Shown here: positions 41,892 to 50,847 of the stretch, in pieces
How positions within the stretch are numbered: position 1 is the first letter of the stretch
Layout: every line of letters begins with the position of its first letter
NCBI GenBank assembly: GCA_023411395.1
Contig: JAEYOV010000076.1
Span: forward strand, 1 to 64,000
DNA length: 64,000 nt
Origin: Bacillota bacterium
Lineage (GTDB): Bacteria > Bacillota > Clostridia > Christensenellales > Aristaeellaceae
Direction of reading: 5' to 3'
Notes under the pieces: model-generated
Told to the model about the DNA's origin: nothing
What the model saw: the letters and a program-made list of their open reading frames with translations, nothing else
Database searches by the model: none
Made by a program: the position numbers and the translations under genes

Positions 41892-43826
41892 TTATCGTTT
41901 CCTTTTTGGCTTTCCGCCCTGATTCGGCCGGGGCCTGACCTGCATGGCCTCCAGCATCCGGCGCCGTTCCGAAGGACTCAGTTTTCCAAAAGGCGAACCT
42001 GTTGTGATCACCCGGTCCTTTTCCGAGGAAGGGTCCGCCCAATTTGGCAGCAAATCTTCTTGCTTCTTGAACCGGTTGTCCGCGCCCTTGCTCACATTGC
42101 CCTTATCAAGAGGTGAAAGCTCTTCCTGCGCCGGCGGCAGGGATAAATCATCATCCTTGCCATCATCCGGAAAGATAACCGGTTCTGCCGCGGGGCGAAG
42201 CCGCATCGCCGGCCCATTGCCGTCATCCGGCGCCTGTTGAGGCATTTTATGAACAGCATCAAAGCCAGGTTTTGCCATCTCTGCTGCCAATGCTTTTTCC
42301 GGATTTGGCAATGGCGGGCGCCCCTGCACCGGCGGCTTTGGGTGTTCCGTTTCTTCATCCCTGTTTTGTACCGGCCTGCCTGTTTCTTCCATGCTGCCCT
42401 TCTCTGCCCGCTCCCGGTCCCAGCGCGCCTGTTCGCGCTGCAAAAGCGTCAGCCATTCCTGCTCCAACCGCTCCTGCCCCTGGCGCAATTGCGCAAGCTG
42501 TTCCTCCAGCCGTTCCTGCTTTTGCCCCGAAGAGGGGGTGGCCTGCTCCGCGGACAGCAGCGACTGCTTGTATAGATCCTGTAGAAAGGAGCAACGCTTT
42601 TCCAGCGTGAGCACGGTTTCCTGGGCGGAGCGTGCCTCCTTCCGGCCTTTGTCATGGGCGCAGCCTGTGATTGACCCGGTAAGAATCAAGGCGGCGAAAG
42701 GGACCCAGACTTTCCAGTCATGAAGAAGGGCAAAAATATCCATGCCTTGGGCTCCGTAACCCCTTGCTATGGAGAAGCTGGCAAAAACAACGGCAAGCAA
42801 GCCCGTTTGCAGCCCATGGGCGGCGCCCATCAGCGCCACGTACAAAAGGCGCAGGTCCAGCGCCGGAAACCGGCCCGTGTCCTGCAGCATCTGCAGCGCC
42901 TCCATGGCGCCATACCCCAGCAGCAGGGACGCTCCCTTGACCAAAGCCGAATGGCGGCTCAAAAAAGACCGCACACGCCCGCACTGCGCATCCTGCTTTT
43001 CCAAAGAGGTTTTTATCCCCACATACAGGCTGTCTAGCGCTACGCTCAGCCGCTCCGACGGCGTAAAACCAAAGCGGCGCCGGAAGTCGCCCCCCTCCAT
43101 GGGCGGGTAGCCGGATTCCAGCGTTCCCTGGGACACACTGGCCCCCAGCAAGCCAAAAAGGGCTGTCAGCTCCCGTACGGTCAGCGTTTCCGCGCCGCGC
43201 ACCATCAGCAATTCATCCGGCTGCCCATCCCTTTCCAGCAGCCTGTAGACAAGCTGCGCAACTTCCGCCGCGGAAATAAAATCGATCTGCGCATCCCTGG
43301 CAAAAGGAAGCACCGCTGTTTCACCCCTGGCGGCGGCGGTCAGCATCCGCCCGATCAGCGTATCCGTTTCTCCGGAGCCGAACACGCAGGGCAGCCGCAC
43401 AATGGAGACATCTACGCCCTGCCGGCGGTAAGCGGTGCAAAGCTGCTCCATGGCCTGCAAAAGCACTCCCCGTTCACTGGCCGCTTCGCTTGGGCGGCTC
43501 AATTCGCCGGAGGTCAGGCATAACACCCTGTCGACTCCGTGGCGTTTGGCAAGGGCCAGAGCGCTGCTTAACAGGTCTGCCTCCCCCGATAGCCGGCTTT
43601 GCTGCTCGCCGCGGGTGCTAAGAAATATCATTGACTGGAAGGAATATGCCTGAAACACATGCTCCAGCGTTTTGCTGTCGGACAGCGCAAGCACGTCCAC
43701 CCCTTTGCCAAAGGCAATGGGCGGCGTCTGATTAGCGGCAAGCACCATATGGTATTGCCGGGAGAGCCGCTGGCAAAGGTGGGCGGCAAGGGATATAACA
43801 TTGCCCGTGATCAATAAATTTTTCAC
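41892..43826 (-). CDS. SDR-domain/membrane/coiled-coil protein resembling the N-terminal part of fused PelD
   Basis: GTG 43826 has AAGGAAG seven bases upstream. The 644-residue protein has an SDR-like Rossmann domain (about 1-270) whose nucleotide loop is degenerate (ITGNVISLAAHL instead of GxxGxxG), with later parts intact (VDRVLCLTSGEL, VSIVRLPCVFGSGETD). Residues about 305-400 hold four hydrophobic helices, including ALDLRLLYVALMGAAHGLQT and TGLLAVVFASFSI. A helical stalk (TVLTLEKRCSFLQDLYKQSL) and a Gln/Glu coiled coil follow, then a 170-residue charged low-complexity tail ending KPKRKR. The membrane and stalk patterns match my memory of SDR-fused Gram-positive PelD, but the GAF and degenerate GGDEF domains that bind c-di-GMP are absent. 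Confidence 0.6.
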   Translation of the reverse strand: MKNLLITGNVISLAAHLCQRLSRQYHMVLAANQTPPIAFGKGVDVLALSDSKTLEHVFQAYSFQSMIFLSTRGEQQSRLSGEADLLSSALALAKRHGVDRVLCLTSGELSRPSEAASERGVLLQAMEQLCTAYRRQGVDVSIVRLPCVFGSGETDTLIGRMLTAAARGETAVLPFARDAQIDFISAAEVAQLVYRLLERDGQPDELLMVRGAETLTVRELTALFGLLGASVSQGTLESGYPPMEGGDFRRRFGFTPSERLSVALDSLYVGIKTSLEKQDAQCGRVRSFLSRHSALVKGASLLLGYGAMEALQMLQDTGRFPALDLRLLYVALMGAAHGLQTGLLAVVFASFSIARGYGAQGMDIFALLHDWKVWVPFAALILTGSITGCAHDKGRKEARSAQETVLTLEKRCSFLQDLYKQSLLSAEQATPSSGQKQERLEEQLAQLRQGQERLEQEWLTLLQREQARWDRERAEKGSMEETGRPVQNRDEETEHPKPPVQGRPPLPNPEKALAAEMAKPGFDAVHKMPQQAPDDGNGPAMRLRPAAEPVIFPDDGKDDDLSLPPAQEELSPLDKGNVSKGADNRFKKQEDLLPNWADPSSEKDRVITTGSPFGKLSPSERRRMLEAMQVRPRPNQGGKPKRKR

Positions 43827-43911
43827 TGCACATCTTCCTTCCGTCCTATGGTGAGGGCCTGGAAGAGCAAAGGAATTACAACCATATCTATGGCTACACA
43901 CATGCGCTTTT

Positions 43912-43940
43912 ATCATATCATGAAAAAGTGTCCTGTTCAA
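43912..43940 (-). promoter_or_regulatory. Sigma-A promoter for the PelD-like gene
   Basis: Minus-strand TTGAAC (43940-43935) and TATGAT (43917-43912), 17-base spacer, leaving a leader of about 80 bases. Confidence 0.55.
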
Positions 43941-44039
43941 TCCATTTCATGTAAGTGTTTTTAGAACCATGTTATTTATTTGAAGCAACCTGGCGATCCA
44001 TGAAACTGTACTTTTTTTGTTGCAACCTTCCCGGATATC

Positions 44040-44078
44040 TGTCAATTTGTTGACATTGTCCTGTTGCCTCCTTATAAT
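44040..44078 (+). promoter_or_regulatory. nifJ: Consensus nifJ promoter with overlapping dyad operator
   Basis: TTGACA (44050-44055) and TATAAT (44073-44078) are perfect consensus hexamers with a 17-base spacer. The -35 is also the right arm of the perfect inverted repeat TGTCAA-TTTG-TTGACA (44040-44055), so a repressor bound there would block RNA polymerase. Rex-type control is conceivable for PFOR, but the repeat is not the usual Rex box. Confidence 0.75.
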
Positions 44079-44133
44079 AGTAATGTTAGCGGACATGCCG
44101 CGTGATCGGCACCAGAAACAAGGAGGTTCTTCC

Positions 44134-47100
44134 ATGTCTATCAAAATGACTGTTGACGGCAACACGGCCGTCGGCCATGTCGCATATGCGTTCAGCGACG
44201 TGGCTGCGATCTATCCCATCACGCCTTCTTCCAACATGGCGGAAGTAGTGGATGAGTGGTCGGCCCAGGGGCGCAAGAATCTGTTCGGGCAAACCGTCCG
44301 TGTGGCGGAAATGCAGAGTGAAGCCGGCGCGGCGGGCGCCGTGCACGGATCGCTGGCGACGGGTGCTTTGACCAGCACATTTACCGCCAGCCAGGGTTTG
44401 CTGCTTATGATCCCGAATATGTACAAGATCGCCGGTGAGCTGCTGCCCTGCGTGTTTCATGTGAGCGCCCGGGCCCTGGCCGCCCATGCGCTGTCCATCT
44501 TTGGCGACCACCAGGACGTGATGGCCTGCCGTCAGACCGGCTTTGCCATGCTGTCGTCGGGCAGTGTGCAGGAAGCCATGGATATGGCGCTGGTAGCCCA
44601 TCTGGCAACGCTGAAGGCCAGTGTGCCCTTCCTCCATTTCTTCGACGGTTTCCGCACCAGCCATGAGATCCAAAAGATCGACGGCATTGAATACAGCGAA
44701 ATCGAAAAGCTGACCGACTTCAATAAGATCGATGAGTTCCGTGCCCGTGCCCTCAACCCTGAGCATCCCCACCAGGGCGGCACCGCGCAGAATCCGGATA
44801 TTTATTTCCAGAACCGCGAAGCGGCCAACAAGTTCTACGATGCCGTGCCCGGCATTGTGGAAGAAGTCATGAAGGACGTGGAAAAGCTCACCGGCCGCAG
44901 TTATAAGCCCTTCCAGTACGTGGGCGCGCCGGATGCCGACCGGGTTATTATGGCCATGGGTTCCGCCTGCGAGACCATTGAGGAAACCATCAACCTCCTG
45001 AACAAGCAGGGTGAGAAGCTGGGTCTGATCAAGGTCCGCCTCTACCGCCCCTTCTGCCTCACCCGCTTTTTGGATGCCATTCCCGCAACCTGTCAGAAGA
45101 TCGCCGTGCTGGACCGCACCAAGGAAGCGGGCAGCCTGGGCGAGCCACTGTATGCCGACGTGCGCGCCGCGCTTGCCGAAGCCGGCAAGCAGATTGCCGT
45201 CGTGGGCGGCCGCTACGGCCTTGGCAGCAAGGAATTCACCCCCACCATGGTGAAGGCTGTGTACGATAACCTGAACGGCGAGATGAAGAATCACTTCACC
45301 GTGGGCATTGAAGACGACGTGACGAACACCAGCCTGAAACTGGGCGAGCAGGTGAACGCGGCTCCCGAGGGAACTGTAAGCTGCAAGTTCTACGGCCTGG
45401 GTTCCGACGGCACCGTGGGTGCCAACAAGAACTCCATCAAGATCCTGGGCGACCACACCGATATGTACGCCCAGGGGTACTTCGCCTACGACTCGAAAAA
45501 GTCCGGCGGCCTCACCGTCAGCCACCTGCGCTTTGGCAAAAAGCCCATCCAGTCCACGTATCTGATCGACGCGGCGGACTTTGTGGCCTGCCATAACCCC
45601 GCCTATGTGGTGCTGTACGATATGGTGTCCTCTTTGAAGGCGGGCGGCGTGTTCCTTTTGAACAGCCCATGGACGCCCGAAGAGATGGAGACACAATTGC
45701 CCGCCAAAATGAAGCGGCTCCTGGCAAAGAAAAAGGCCCGCTTTTATACCGTGGACGCCATCGACCTGGCTTCCAAGGTTGGCATGGGCGGCCGCATCAA
45801 CACCATCATGCAGGCGGCGTTCTTCAAGCTGGCCAACGTGATCCCCTACGAAGAGGCCGACAAATATATGAAGGCCTATGCCAAGAAGACCTACGGTAAG
45901 AAGGGCGACAAGGTCGTTCAACAGAATTACGACGCCATCGACATCGCCATCTCGGGCCTTCGTGAAGTGCCTGTGCCCGCATCCTGGGCAAACGCCACCG
46001 CCGGCGCGGAAGCCGTCAAGGTGGAAGCCACAGATTACTTCAACGAGTTCATCGCCCCCATCCTGGCCCAGGAAGGCGACAAGCTGCCTGTTTCTGCGTT
46101 CGATCCCGCAGGCATCGTGCCCACCGGCACCACCAAGTTTGAAAAGCGCGCCATCGCGGTGAAGGTTCCCAAGTGGATCCCTGAAAACTGCATCCAGTGC
46201 AACACCTGCGCACTGGTGTGCCCCCATGCGGTGATCCGGCCCATTTACGTGCCGGAAGCCATGATGAAGGACGCTCCGGAAGGATTCGTAACAAAACCCG
46301 CCACGGGCAAGGAGTTTGCCGGAATGCAATACCGCATTCAGATCAGCCCGCTGGATTGCACAGGCTGCGGCAACTGCTACGAAGTCTGCCCGGCCAAGAC
46401 CAAGGCGCTGGAAATGGAGCCCCTGGAAAACCACAGGGGTCAGGTGCCCCTTTGGGAGTTTGCCCGGAAGGTGCCCGAAGTTACCACCATTACCAATAAG
46501 GCCACCGTCAAGAACAGCCAGGCGTTAAAGCCCTTGTTTGAGTTCTCCGGCGCCTGCGCCGGCTGCGGCGAAACGCCCTACATCAAGCTGGTCACCCAGC
46601 TCTTCGGCGATCGGATGATCATCGCCAACGCCACGGGCTGCTCCTCCATTTACGGCGGTTCCGCCCCCACCGTCCCCTACACCGTCAACGACAAGGGCCA
46701 TGGGCCTGCCTGGGCCAACAGCCTGTTTGAGGACAATGCCGAGTTTGGCTTCGGCTTCCATCTGGCCACCGCCCAGCGGCGTGAAAAGCTGGCCCAAACC
46801 GTTGAGCAGCTGATTGCTGTGGAGTATGCCGAGGACGCCATCAAGGAAGCCGGCAAGGAATGGCTGGCGGGCATGGATAACGCCGAAGCCTCCAAGGCTG
46901 CCGCGCAAAAGCTTCTGGCCGCATGCAAGGATGGCGTTGATGTTGACCTGACCGGCACCGAATGGGAAGCCGAGTGGCTGAAAAACGGCAAGGTCTGCAC
47001 TTGCGAAGCTTGCACCTTGGCTTATGAGGTCATTAAAAACGCCGACCAATTGGTCAAGAAGTCCATTTGGGTCTTCGGCGGCGACGGCTGGGCCTATGAC

Positions 47101-47697
47101 ATCGGCTACGGCGGGCTGGACCATGTGCTGGCCCAGGGCCAGGATGTGAACGTACTGGTGATGGATACCGAAGTGTATTCCAACACCGGCGGCCAGGCCT
47201 CCAAGGCCAGCCCCACCGGCGCTGTGGCGAAGTTTGCCGCGGCCGGCAAGCGTACCCGCAAGAAGGACCTGGGCATGATGGCCATGAGCTACGGCTACGT
47301 CTATGTGGCCACCGTCGCCATGAGTGCCAACCCCGCCCAGCTTTTGAAGGCCATGACAGAGGCGGAGGCCTATAAGGGCCCGTCCCTCATCATCGCCTAT
47401 GCGCCCTGTATCAACCACGGCATCAACATGGCCTATTCCCAGGCGGAGATCCGCAAGGCCGTGGCCGCCGGCTACTGGCCGCTGTATCGGTACAATCCCG
47501 ATTTGGCCGACCAGGGCAAGAACCCCTTCACCCTGGACAGCAAGGATCCCACCGAAAGCTACCAGGATTTCCTCAAGGGCGAGACCCGCTATACAACCCT
47601 CACCAAGATGTTCCCCGAAGCCGCCGAAAAGCTCTTCGCCGATGCGGAGAAGGATGCCGCGCGGCGTCTGGAGACCTACAAGAAAATGGCTCAGTGA
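44134..47697 (+). CDS. nifJ: Pyruvate:ferredoxin (flavodoxin) oxidoreductase
   Basis: ATG 44134 follows AAGGAGG at good spacing. The 1187-residue single chain has all PFOR domains: domain I (TVDGNTAVGHVAYAFSDVAA, YPITPSSNMAE), domain II, the gamma-like domain, a 2[4Fe-4S] ferredoxin domain (CIQCNTCALVCP near 686 and CTGCGNCYEVCP near 745) and the TPP domain (CAGCGETPY near 808, GDGWAYDIGYGG near 982, TEVYSNTGGQASK near 1012). A further Cys pair (CTCEAC near 953) fits the proximal cluster. It decarboxylates pyruvate to acetyl-CoA and reduces ferredoxin or flavodoxin, which marks an anaerobe. It is monocistronic. Confidence 0.98.
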   Translation: MSIKMTVDGNTAVGHVAYAFSDVAAIYPITPSSNMAEVVDEWSAQGRKNLFGQTVRVAEMQSEAGAAGAVHGSLATGALTSTFTASQGLLLMIPNMYKIAGELLPCVFHVSARALAAHALSIFGDHQDVMACRQTGFAMLSSGSVQEAMDMALVAHLATLKASVPFLHFFDGFRTSHEIQKIDGIEYSEIEKLTDFNKIDEFRARALNPEHPHQGGTAQNPDIYFQNREAANKFYDAVPGIVEEVMKDVEKLTGRSYKPFQYVGAPDADRVIMAMGSACETIEETINLLNKQGEKLGLIKVRLYRPFCLTRFLDAIPATCQKIAVLDRTKEAGSLGEPLYADVRAALAEAGKQIAVVGGRYGLGSKEFTPTMVKAVYDNLNGEMKNHFTVGIEDDVTNTSLKLGEQVNAAPEGTVSCKFYGLGSDGTVGANKNSIKILGDHTDMYAQGYFAYDSKKSGGLTVSHLRFGKKPIQSTYLIDAADFVACHNPAYVVLYDMVSSLKAGGVFLLNSPWTPEEMETQLPAKMKRLLAKKKARFYTVDAIDLASKVGMGGRINTIMQAAFFKLANVIPYEEADKYMKAYAKKTYGKKGDKVVQQNYDAIDIAISGLREVPVPASWANATAGAEAVKVEATDYFNEFIAPILAQEGDKLPVSAFDPAGIVPTGTTKFEKRAIAVKVPKWIPENCIQCNTCALVCPHAVIRPIYVPEAMMKDAPEGFVTKPATGKEFAGMQYRIQISPLDCTGCGNCYEVCPAKTKALEMEPLENHRGQVPLWEFARKVPEVTTITNKATVKNSQALKPLFEFSGACAGCGETPYIKLVTQLFGDRMIIANATGCSSIYGGSAPTVPYTVNDKGHGPAWANSLFEDNAEFGFGFHLATAQRREKLAQTVEQLIAVEYAEDAIKEAGKEWLAGMDNAEASKAAAQKLLAACKDGVDVDLTGTEWEAEWLKNGKVCTCEACTLAYEVIKNADQLVKKSIWVFGGDGWAYDIGYGGLDHVLAQGQDVNVLVMDTEVYSNTGGQASKASPTGAVAKFAAAGKRTRKKDLGMMAMSYGYVYVATVAMSANPAQLLKAMTEAEAYKGPSLIIAYAPCINHGINMAYSQAEIRKAVAAGYWPLYRYNPDLADQGKNPFTLDSKDPTESYQDFLKGETRYTTLTKMFPEAAEKLFADAEKDAARRLETYKKMAQ

Positions 47698-47718
47698 GCC
47701 ATGGTGTACCAACCATAG

Positions 47719-47753
47719 CGCGAAAGAGCCGCCCATCGGGTGGCTCTTTCGCA
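47719..47753 (+). terminator. Terminator-like hairpin after nifJ
   Basis: GCGAAAGAGCC pairs with GGCTCTTTCGC around a GC-rich loop, about 20 bases after the nifJ stop. The T run is short. Confidence 0.65.
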
Positions 47754-47789
47754 TAGCCTCATAATATGGAGCAACGGCTAAAATTGCAC

Positions 47790-47837
47790 TTGACTTTCTA
47801 ACAGTTGTTAGATATGATGTATCTAACAACTGTTAGA
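47790..47837 (+). promoter_or_regulatory. TetR promoter with two 16-bp operators in inverted orientation
   Basis: TTGACT (47790-47795) and TATGAT (47813-47818) are 17 bases apart. TCTAACAGTTGTTAGA (47797-47812) fills the spacer and TCTAACAACTGTTAGA (47822-47837), its exact reverse complement, follows the -10. Each is itself a CTAACA/TGTTAG dyad. This is a textbook self-repressed TetR control region with two dimer sites. Confidence 0.9.
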
Positions 47838-47841
47838 GAAG

Positions 47842-48471
47842 ATGGAGGTGCAAGACATAAACAGAAAGCAGCAGATACAAGGCACGGCGCTGGACCTGTT
47901 CTCCCAAAAGGGGTTCAGTGCCGTATCCATCCGCGATATCTGCGGAATGGTGGGTATCAAGGAGAGCACAATCTACTACCACTTTGCAAACAAGCAGGAT
48001 ATCTTTCAGGCTTTGCTGCAGGAAATCGAGGAAATATCCCGTACCCTTCAGGAAGCGTTTGGCCAGGCAATCGCAAAAGTCCAGGTTGTGGAAGAGGAGC
48101 CTTTTGTCATGGTCGGTCTCAGCTTTTTGAACAGCTACCTGCTTGACGAGCAAATCCTGAAATTCATCCGCATGCTGATGATAGAGCAGCATGTGAACGA
48201 GGAAGCCGCCCAGTTGTACCGCCGGATCTTGTTTGAAGCCCCGCTCACACAAAACGCCGCGGTGTTCCGGATACTGATGCGTATGGGCTGCTTTGCACAA
48301 GGTGACAGTGCTTATCTGGCCGAAGAGTACTATGCGCCAATCTTTCTCATCTTTCAAAGGTACTTTTCCAGCGGCGAGGTGACTCCGGAAAAGAAAAGTG
48401 AAGCCACCCGGCAGTTGGCGATACACCTGCGGTGTTTTTACCGAAAATACAGCATTGCGCGTAACGCATAA
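47842..48471 (+). CDS. TetR-family regulator of the adjacent hydrolase operon
   Basis: The 209-residue protein has a TetR helix-turn-helix: RKQQIQGTALDLFSQKGFSAV then SIRDICGMVGIKESTIYYHFANKQDIF near 30-55. A ligand domain follows (FILAMLMIEQHV-type helices). It starts at ATG 47842 only four bases after the second operator. GGAGG lies just inside the gene, so initiation could instead be at a rarer codon a few triplets later. It should bind the paired operators at 47797 and 47822 and repress itself together with the alpha/beta hydrolase gene, which starts 13 bases after its stop. The base composition is lower in GC than the flanks, suggesting later acquisition. Confidence 0.88.
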   Translation: MEVQDINRKQQIQGTALDLFSQKGFSAVSIRDICGMVGIKESTIYYHFANKQDIFQALLQEIEEISRTLQEAFGQAIAKVQVVEEEPFVMVGLSFLNSYLLDEQILKFIRMLMIEQHVNEEAAQLYRRILFEAPLTQNAAVFRILMRMGCFAQGDSAYLAEEYYAPIFLIFQRYFSSGEVTPEKKSEATRQLAIHLRCFYRKYSIARNA

Positions 48472-48484
48472 GGAGGCAAAACTG

Positions 48485-49369
48485 ATGAAGATATATAAAA
48501 GCGACAAGGCGGGGCGGAAGATCTTGCAGACGTATGACAAGCTGCTTTCCATGTGGGGCACCGCATTGGAAGAAAGGGATATCGATACGTTTTACGGGAC
48601 TACGCATGTCATTGTATGTGGCCGGGAAAGCAATCCGCCGCTTGTACTTTTTCACGGTGTAGGGGATGATTCCGCACTGATGTGGATTTTCAATGCGAAA
48701 GAACTTGCCGCGCATTTTCGCATTTATGCGGTGGATACGATTGGCGGCCCTGGCAAGAGCCGTCCAAATGCGAATTATACGAAAGCCTTTGACGAGTTAA
48801 GGTGGCTGGACGAGGTGTTCGACGGGCTCGGCTTGAACCGCGCATTTCTTGCGGGCGTTTCAAACGGCGCCTATATCACACAGCATTACGCCATTATGCG
48901 GCCGGATAGGGCAATTAAAATGGTTTGCATGTCCGGTTCCGCGGTATCCACTGAAATTGGGAACAGTCCCATCCTTCGGATGCTGAAGGTGTTCCTGCCC
49001 GAAGCGCTTTTCCCAACGGACAGGAATGTTGCCAAGCTGATCCGAAAATTGGCGGGAGTAAATTACAGGAAATTTGTTGAGAACGCGGCAATCATGGAAC
49101 ACTACAAATGCCTGCTTCAGGGCTTCAACAACATGGCCATGGCATATCACAGGATCAAGACGTTCACTGAAGAACAGGTACATTCGCTCAAAGACAGAGT
49201 TCTGTTCCTGTGCGGCGAAGCCGACCCTTTGGGAAACAAGACGCTTGCCAAGGCCGCCATGGAAAAGTACCGTTTTGATCATCGCTTTTTCCCAAACGTA
49301 GGACATGGGATCAATCATGAAATATCCGATGAGATCAATCGGATCATCATCGGATATTTGAAAGCCTGA
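48485..49369 (+). CDS. Alpha/beta hydrolase
   Basis: ATG 48485 has AAGGAGG upstream. The 294-residue cytosolic protein has the alpha/beta hydrolase order: the oxyanion segment LVLFHGVGDDSALM near 56, DTIGGPGKSRPN near 85, the nucleophile elbow AGVSNGAYITQ with Ser near 120, the acid loop LCGEADPLGNK near 245 and the catalytic His in NVGHGINHE near 275. Substrates of such stand-alone carboxylesterase or lipase-like hydrolases cannot be read from sequence. It is co-transcribed with the TetR gene, so its substrate or a related compound may be the inducer. Confidence 0.88.
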   Translation: MKIYKSDKAGRKILQTYDKLLSMWGTALEERDIDTFYGTTHVIVCGRESNPPLVLFHGVGDDSALMWIFNAKELAAHFRIYAVDTIGGPGKSRPNANYTKAFDELRWLDEVFDGLGLNRAFLAGVSNGAYITQHYAIMRPDRAIKMVCMSGSAVSTEIGNSPILRMLKVFLPEALFPTDRNVAKLIRKLAGVNYRKFVENAAIMEHYKCLLQGFNNMAMAYHRIKTFTEEQVHSLKDRVLFLCGEADPLGNKTLAKAAMEKYRFDHRFFPNVGHGINHEISDEINRIIIGYLKA

Positions 49370-49437
49370 TGAATCAGCCATCACTGTATGCTGCTTCCAG
49401 ACGATTTCTGAACGTTGCCGAAACAAAGATCCGTAAG

Positions 49438-49566
49438 CTACCAGTAAAACCCCGACAGCAGCGAGGACACCAATAGCGGAACCACCAGCAACAGTACCAT
49501 CACCAGGCACACAACGCGCACAATCACTGCCTTACGGGAAGCCTTTTTCTTGGTCGCGACAGCCAT
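49438..49566 (-). CDS. 42-residue single-span membrane protein
   Basis: This minus-strand gene is short but well supported: ATG 49566 is preceded by AAAGGAGAG at five bases and the frame ends with TAG at 49438. The product starts MAVATKKKASRKAVIVRV, a strongly basic cytoplasmic part, followed by one helix (VCLVMVLLLVVPLLVSSLL) and SGFYW. It lies 12 bases after the DUF4352-like gene on the same strand, so it is probably translated from the same message. Function unknown. Confidence 0.7.
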   Translation of the reverse strand: MAVATKKKASRKAVIVRVVCLVMVLLLVVPLLVSSLLSGFYW

Positions 49567-49578
49567 GGAAACTCTCCT

Positions 49579-50847
49579 TTATTCCGCAAGGTAGCCGGCC
49601 GTATCAATCTGAAGCGGCTCGCCCAGCATATTCAAATGCACGCGCAGTATGCCGGCCCGCGCCCCATCCGGCAGCAGGAAGGCCACTTCTCCCGAAACCG
49701 ATTCGCTGGGGAGAAGCGCCGCATCCAGCGTTTCCGAAAGGTCTGCAAACCATGCCTGGGTCAGCTCATTCCCCCGCGCGTCGGTCATGGCAAAGCCCAG
49801 CTCGCTGGACACCGTCAGGTTTTGCGTCGATTGGTTGAAAAGCGTCAGGTTCACAATCACATACCGGTTTCCCGCAGGCGGGTCTTTCAAGGTTCCCTTG
49901 TCCGAAAGGCGCATGCCGTTCACGGTCACCTTCCAGCCCGCCTGATAATAGGAGCCGTCGGCGCTGCGCTGCGCCATCCCGCTTTGTCCAAGTTCACCGG
50001 TGATGGGCAGCGGCTGGTCAAGCGTCACCTGGCCGGCCATAAGGCCGGTCAATTCCGTAAGCTCCTCCGGTACCAGGAAGCACAGCTTTCCGCGGGCGGC
50101 GGGCAGCTGATCGTTGAAGCGGGCGTTTACCAGCGCCAGCATGTTGATGGCCCGGGCAGGAATGATCCCCGTTTCCTTCTGATTTCCGTTTTTCAGGCTC
50201 CACTGGGACGCCAGCTCAGAAATAAGCGCCTGCGTGCCCGTCCCCGTGAATGTCACATCCATAAAAACGTATTTCATACCCTCTGGCGCATCATCCGGAA
50301 AGGCAGTTTTGCTTTGGGTGACACCATGGATTACCGCATTGTATCCTTCGGCGGTAACCGAGGCAAGCGGCACGCCGCCTGCGGGTGCCGCAGGGCCCAC
50401 GCTTTTGCCAAGATTGATCCTGCCGGCTGCTTCGCCCCCAAGCCCAGACAACACCGCCAGTTGATAGCTCCCCCCCGTTTTGGGAATCTCAAACAATACA
50501 CGCAGCGCCTTTTCCCCGGGAGCAAGCGAAGCCGTGAAGGTGGAATCACCGTTGAACAAAAGAGGCGTATACACCCGGTTCCCTTCGTCTACCGCCAGGA
50601 GCAATTGCTCCGGATTCATCATTGCCTGCGCGTCCGCTTCCGTCTTCAAAGCAATGCTCGCTGTGAGAAACTGGTTTCCCGCCATGGGAGCGATGGCCTG
50701 CAAACCCGGCAGGAAGCCGGAATCCGCCACGGCATATTGTATGTTTCCCGCCTGAACGGCCGCTTCCGCCTGTACCGCCGCCGGCAAAAGTGAGATGACC
50801 AGCGCCGCCACCAGGCAAAAAAGCCAACGATTCCGCATTTTCCTCAT
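49579..50847 (-). CDS. Secreted protein with two DUF4352-like immunoglobulin-type domains
   Basis: The ATG at 50847 opens a signal peptide (MRKMRNRWLFCLVAALVISLLPAAVQAEA); a second Met three codons later is an equal choice. The 422-residue protein has an N-terminal beta domain (about 40-165), then two similar immunoglobulin-like domains: VIHGVTQSKTAFPDDAPEGM with YVFMDVTFTG, and VTVNGMRLSDKGTLKDPPAG with RYVIVNLTLFNQS. The phrase K-x-P-x-G-x-x-Y-V-x-V-x-x-x is the DUF4352 pattern of exported Firmicutes proteins. No anchoring motif or enzyme site is visible. The 42-residue membrane protein follows directly. Confidence 0.7.
   Translation of the reverse strand: MRKMRNRWLFCLVAALVISLLPAAVQAEAAVQAGNIQYAVADSGFLPGLQAIAPMAGNQFLTASIALKTEADAQAMMNPEQLLLAVDEGNRVYTPLLFNGDSTFTASLAPGEKALRVLFEIPKTGGSYQLAVLSGLGGEAAGRINLGKSVGPAAPAGGVPLASVTAEGYNAVIHGVTQSKTAFPDDAPEGMKYVFMDVTFTGTGTQALISELASQWSLKNGNQKETGIIPARAINMLALVNARFNDQLPAARGKLCFLVPEELTELTGLMAGQVTLDQPLPITGELGQSGMAQRSADGSYYQAGWKVTVNGMRLSDKGTLKDPPAGNRYVIVNLTLFNQSTQNLTVSSELGFAMTDARGNELTQAWFADLSETLDAALLPSESVSGEVAFLLPDGARAGILRVHLNMLGEPLQIDTAGYLAE

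Noticed and set aside
41892..43826. Complete Pel polysaccharide operon
   Set aside because: No PelA, PelE, PelF or PelG homologue is in the window, and the GAF-GGDEF part of PelD is missing.
44086..46434. 782-codon minus-strand frame opposite nifJ
   Set aside because: It is antisense to highly conserved PFOR motifs and has no ribosome site or recognisable domain; long antisense frames are common in GC-rich genes.
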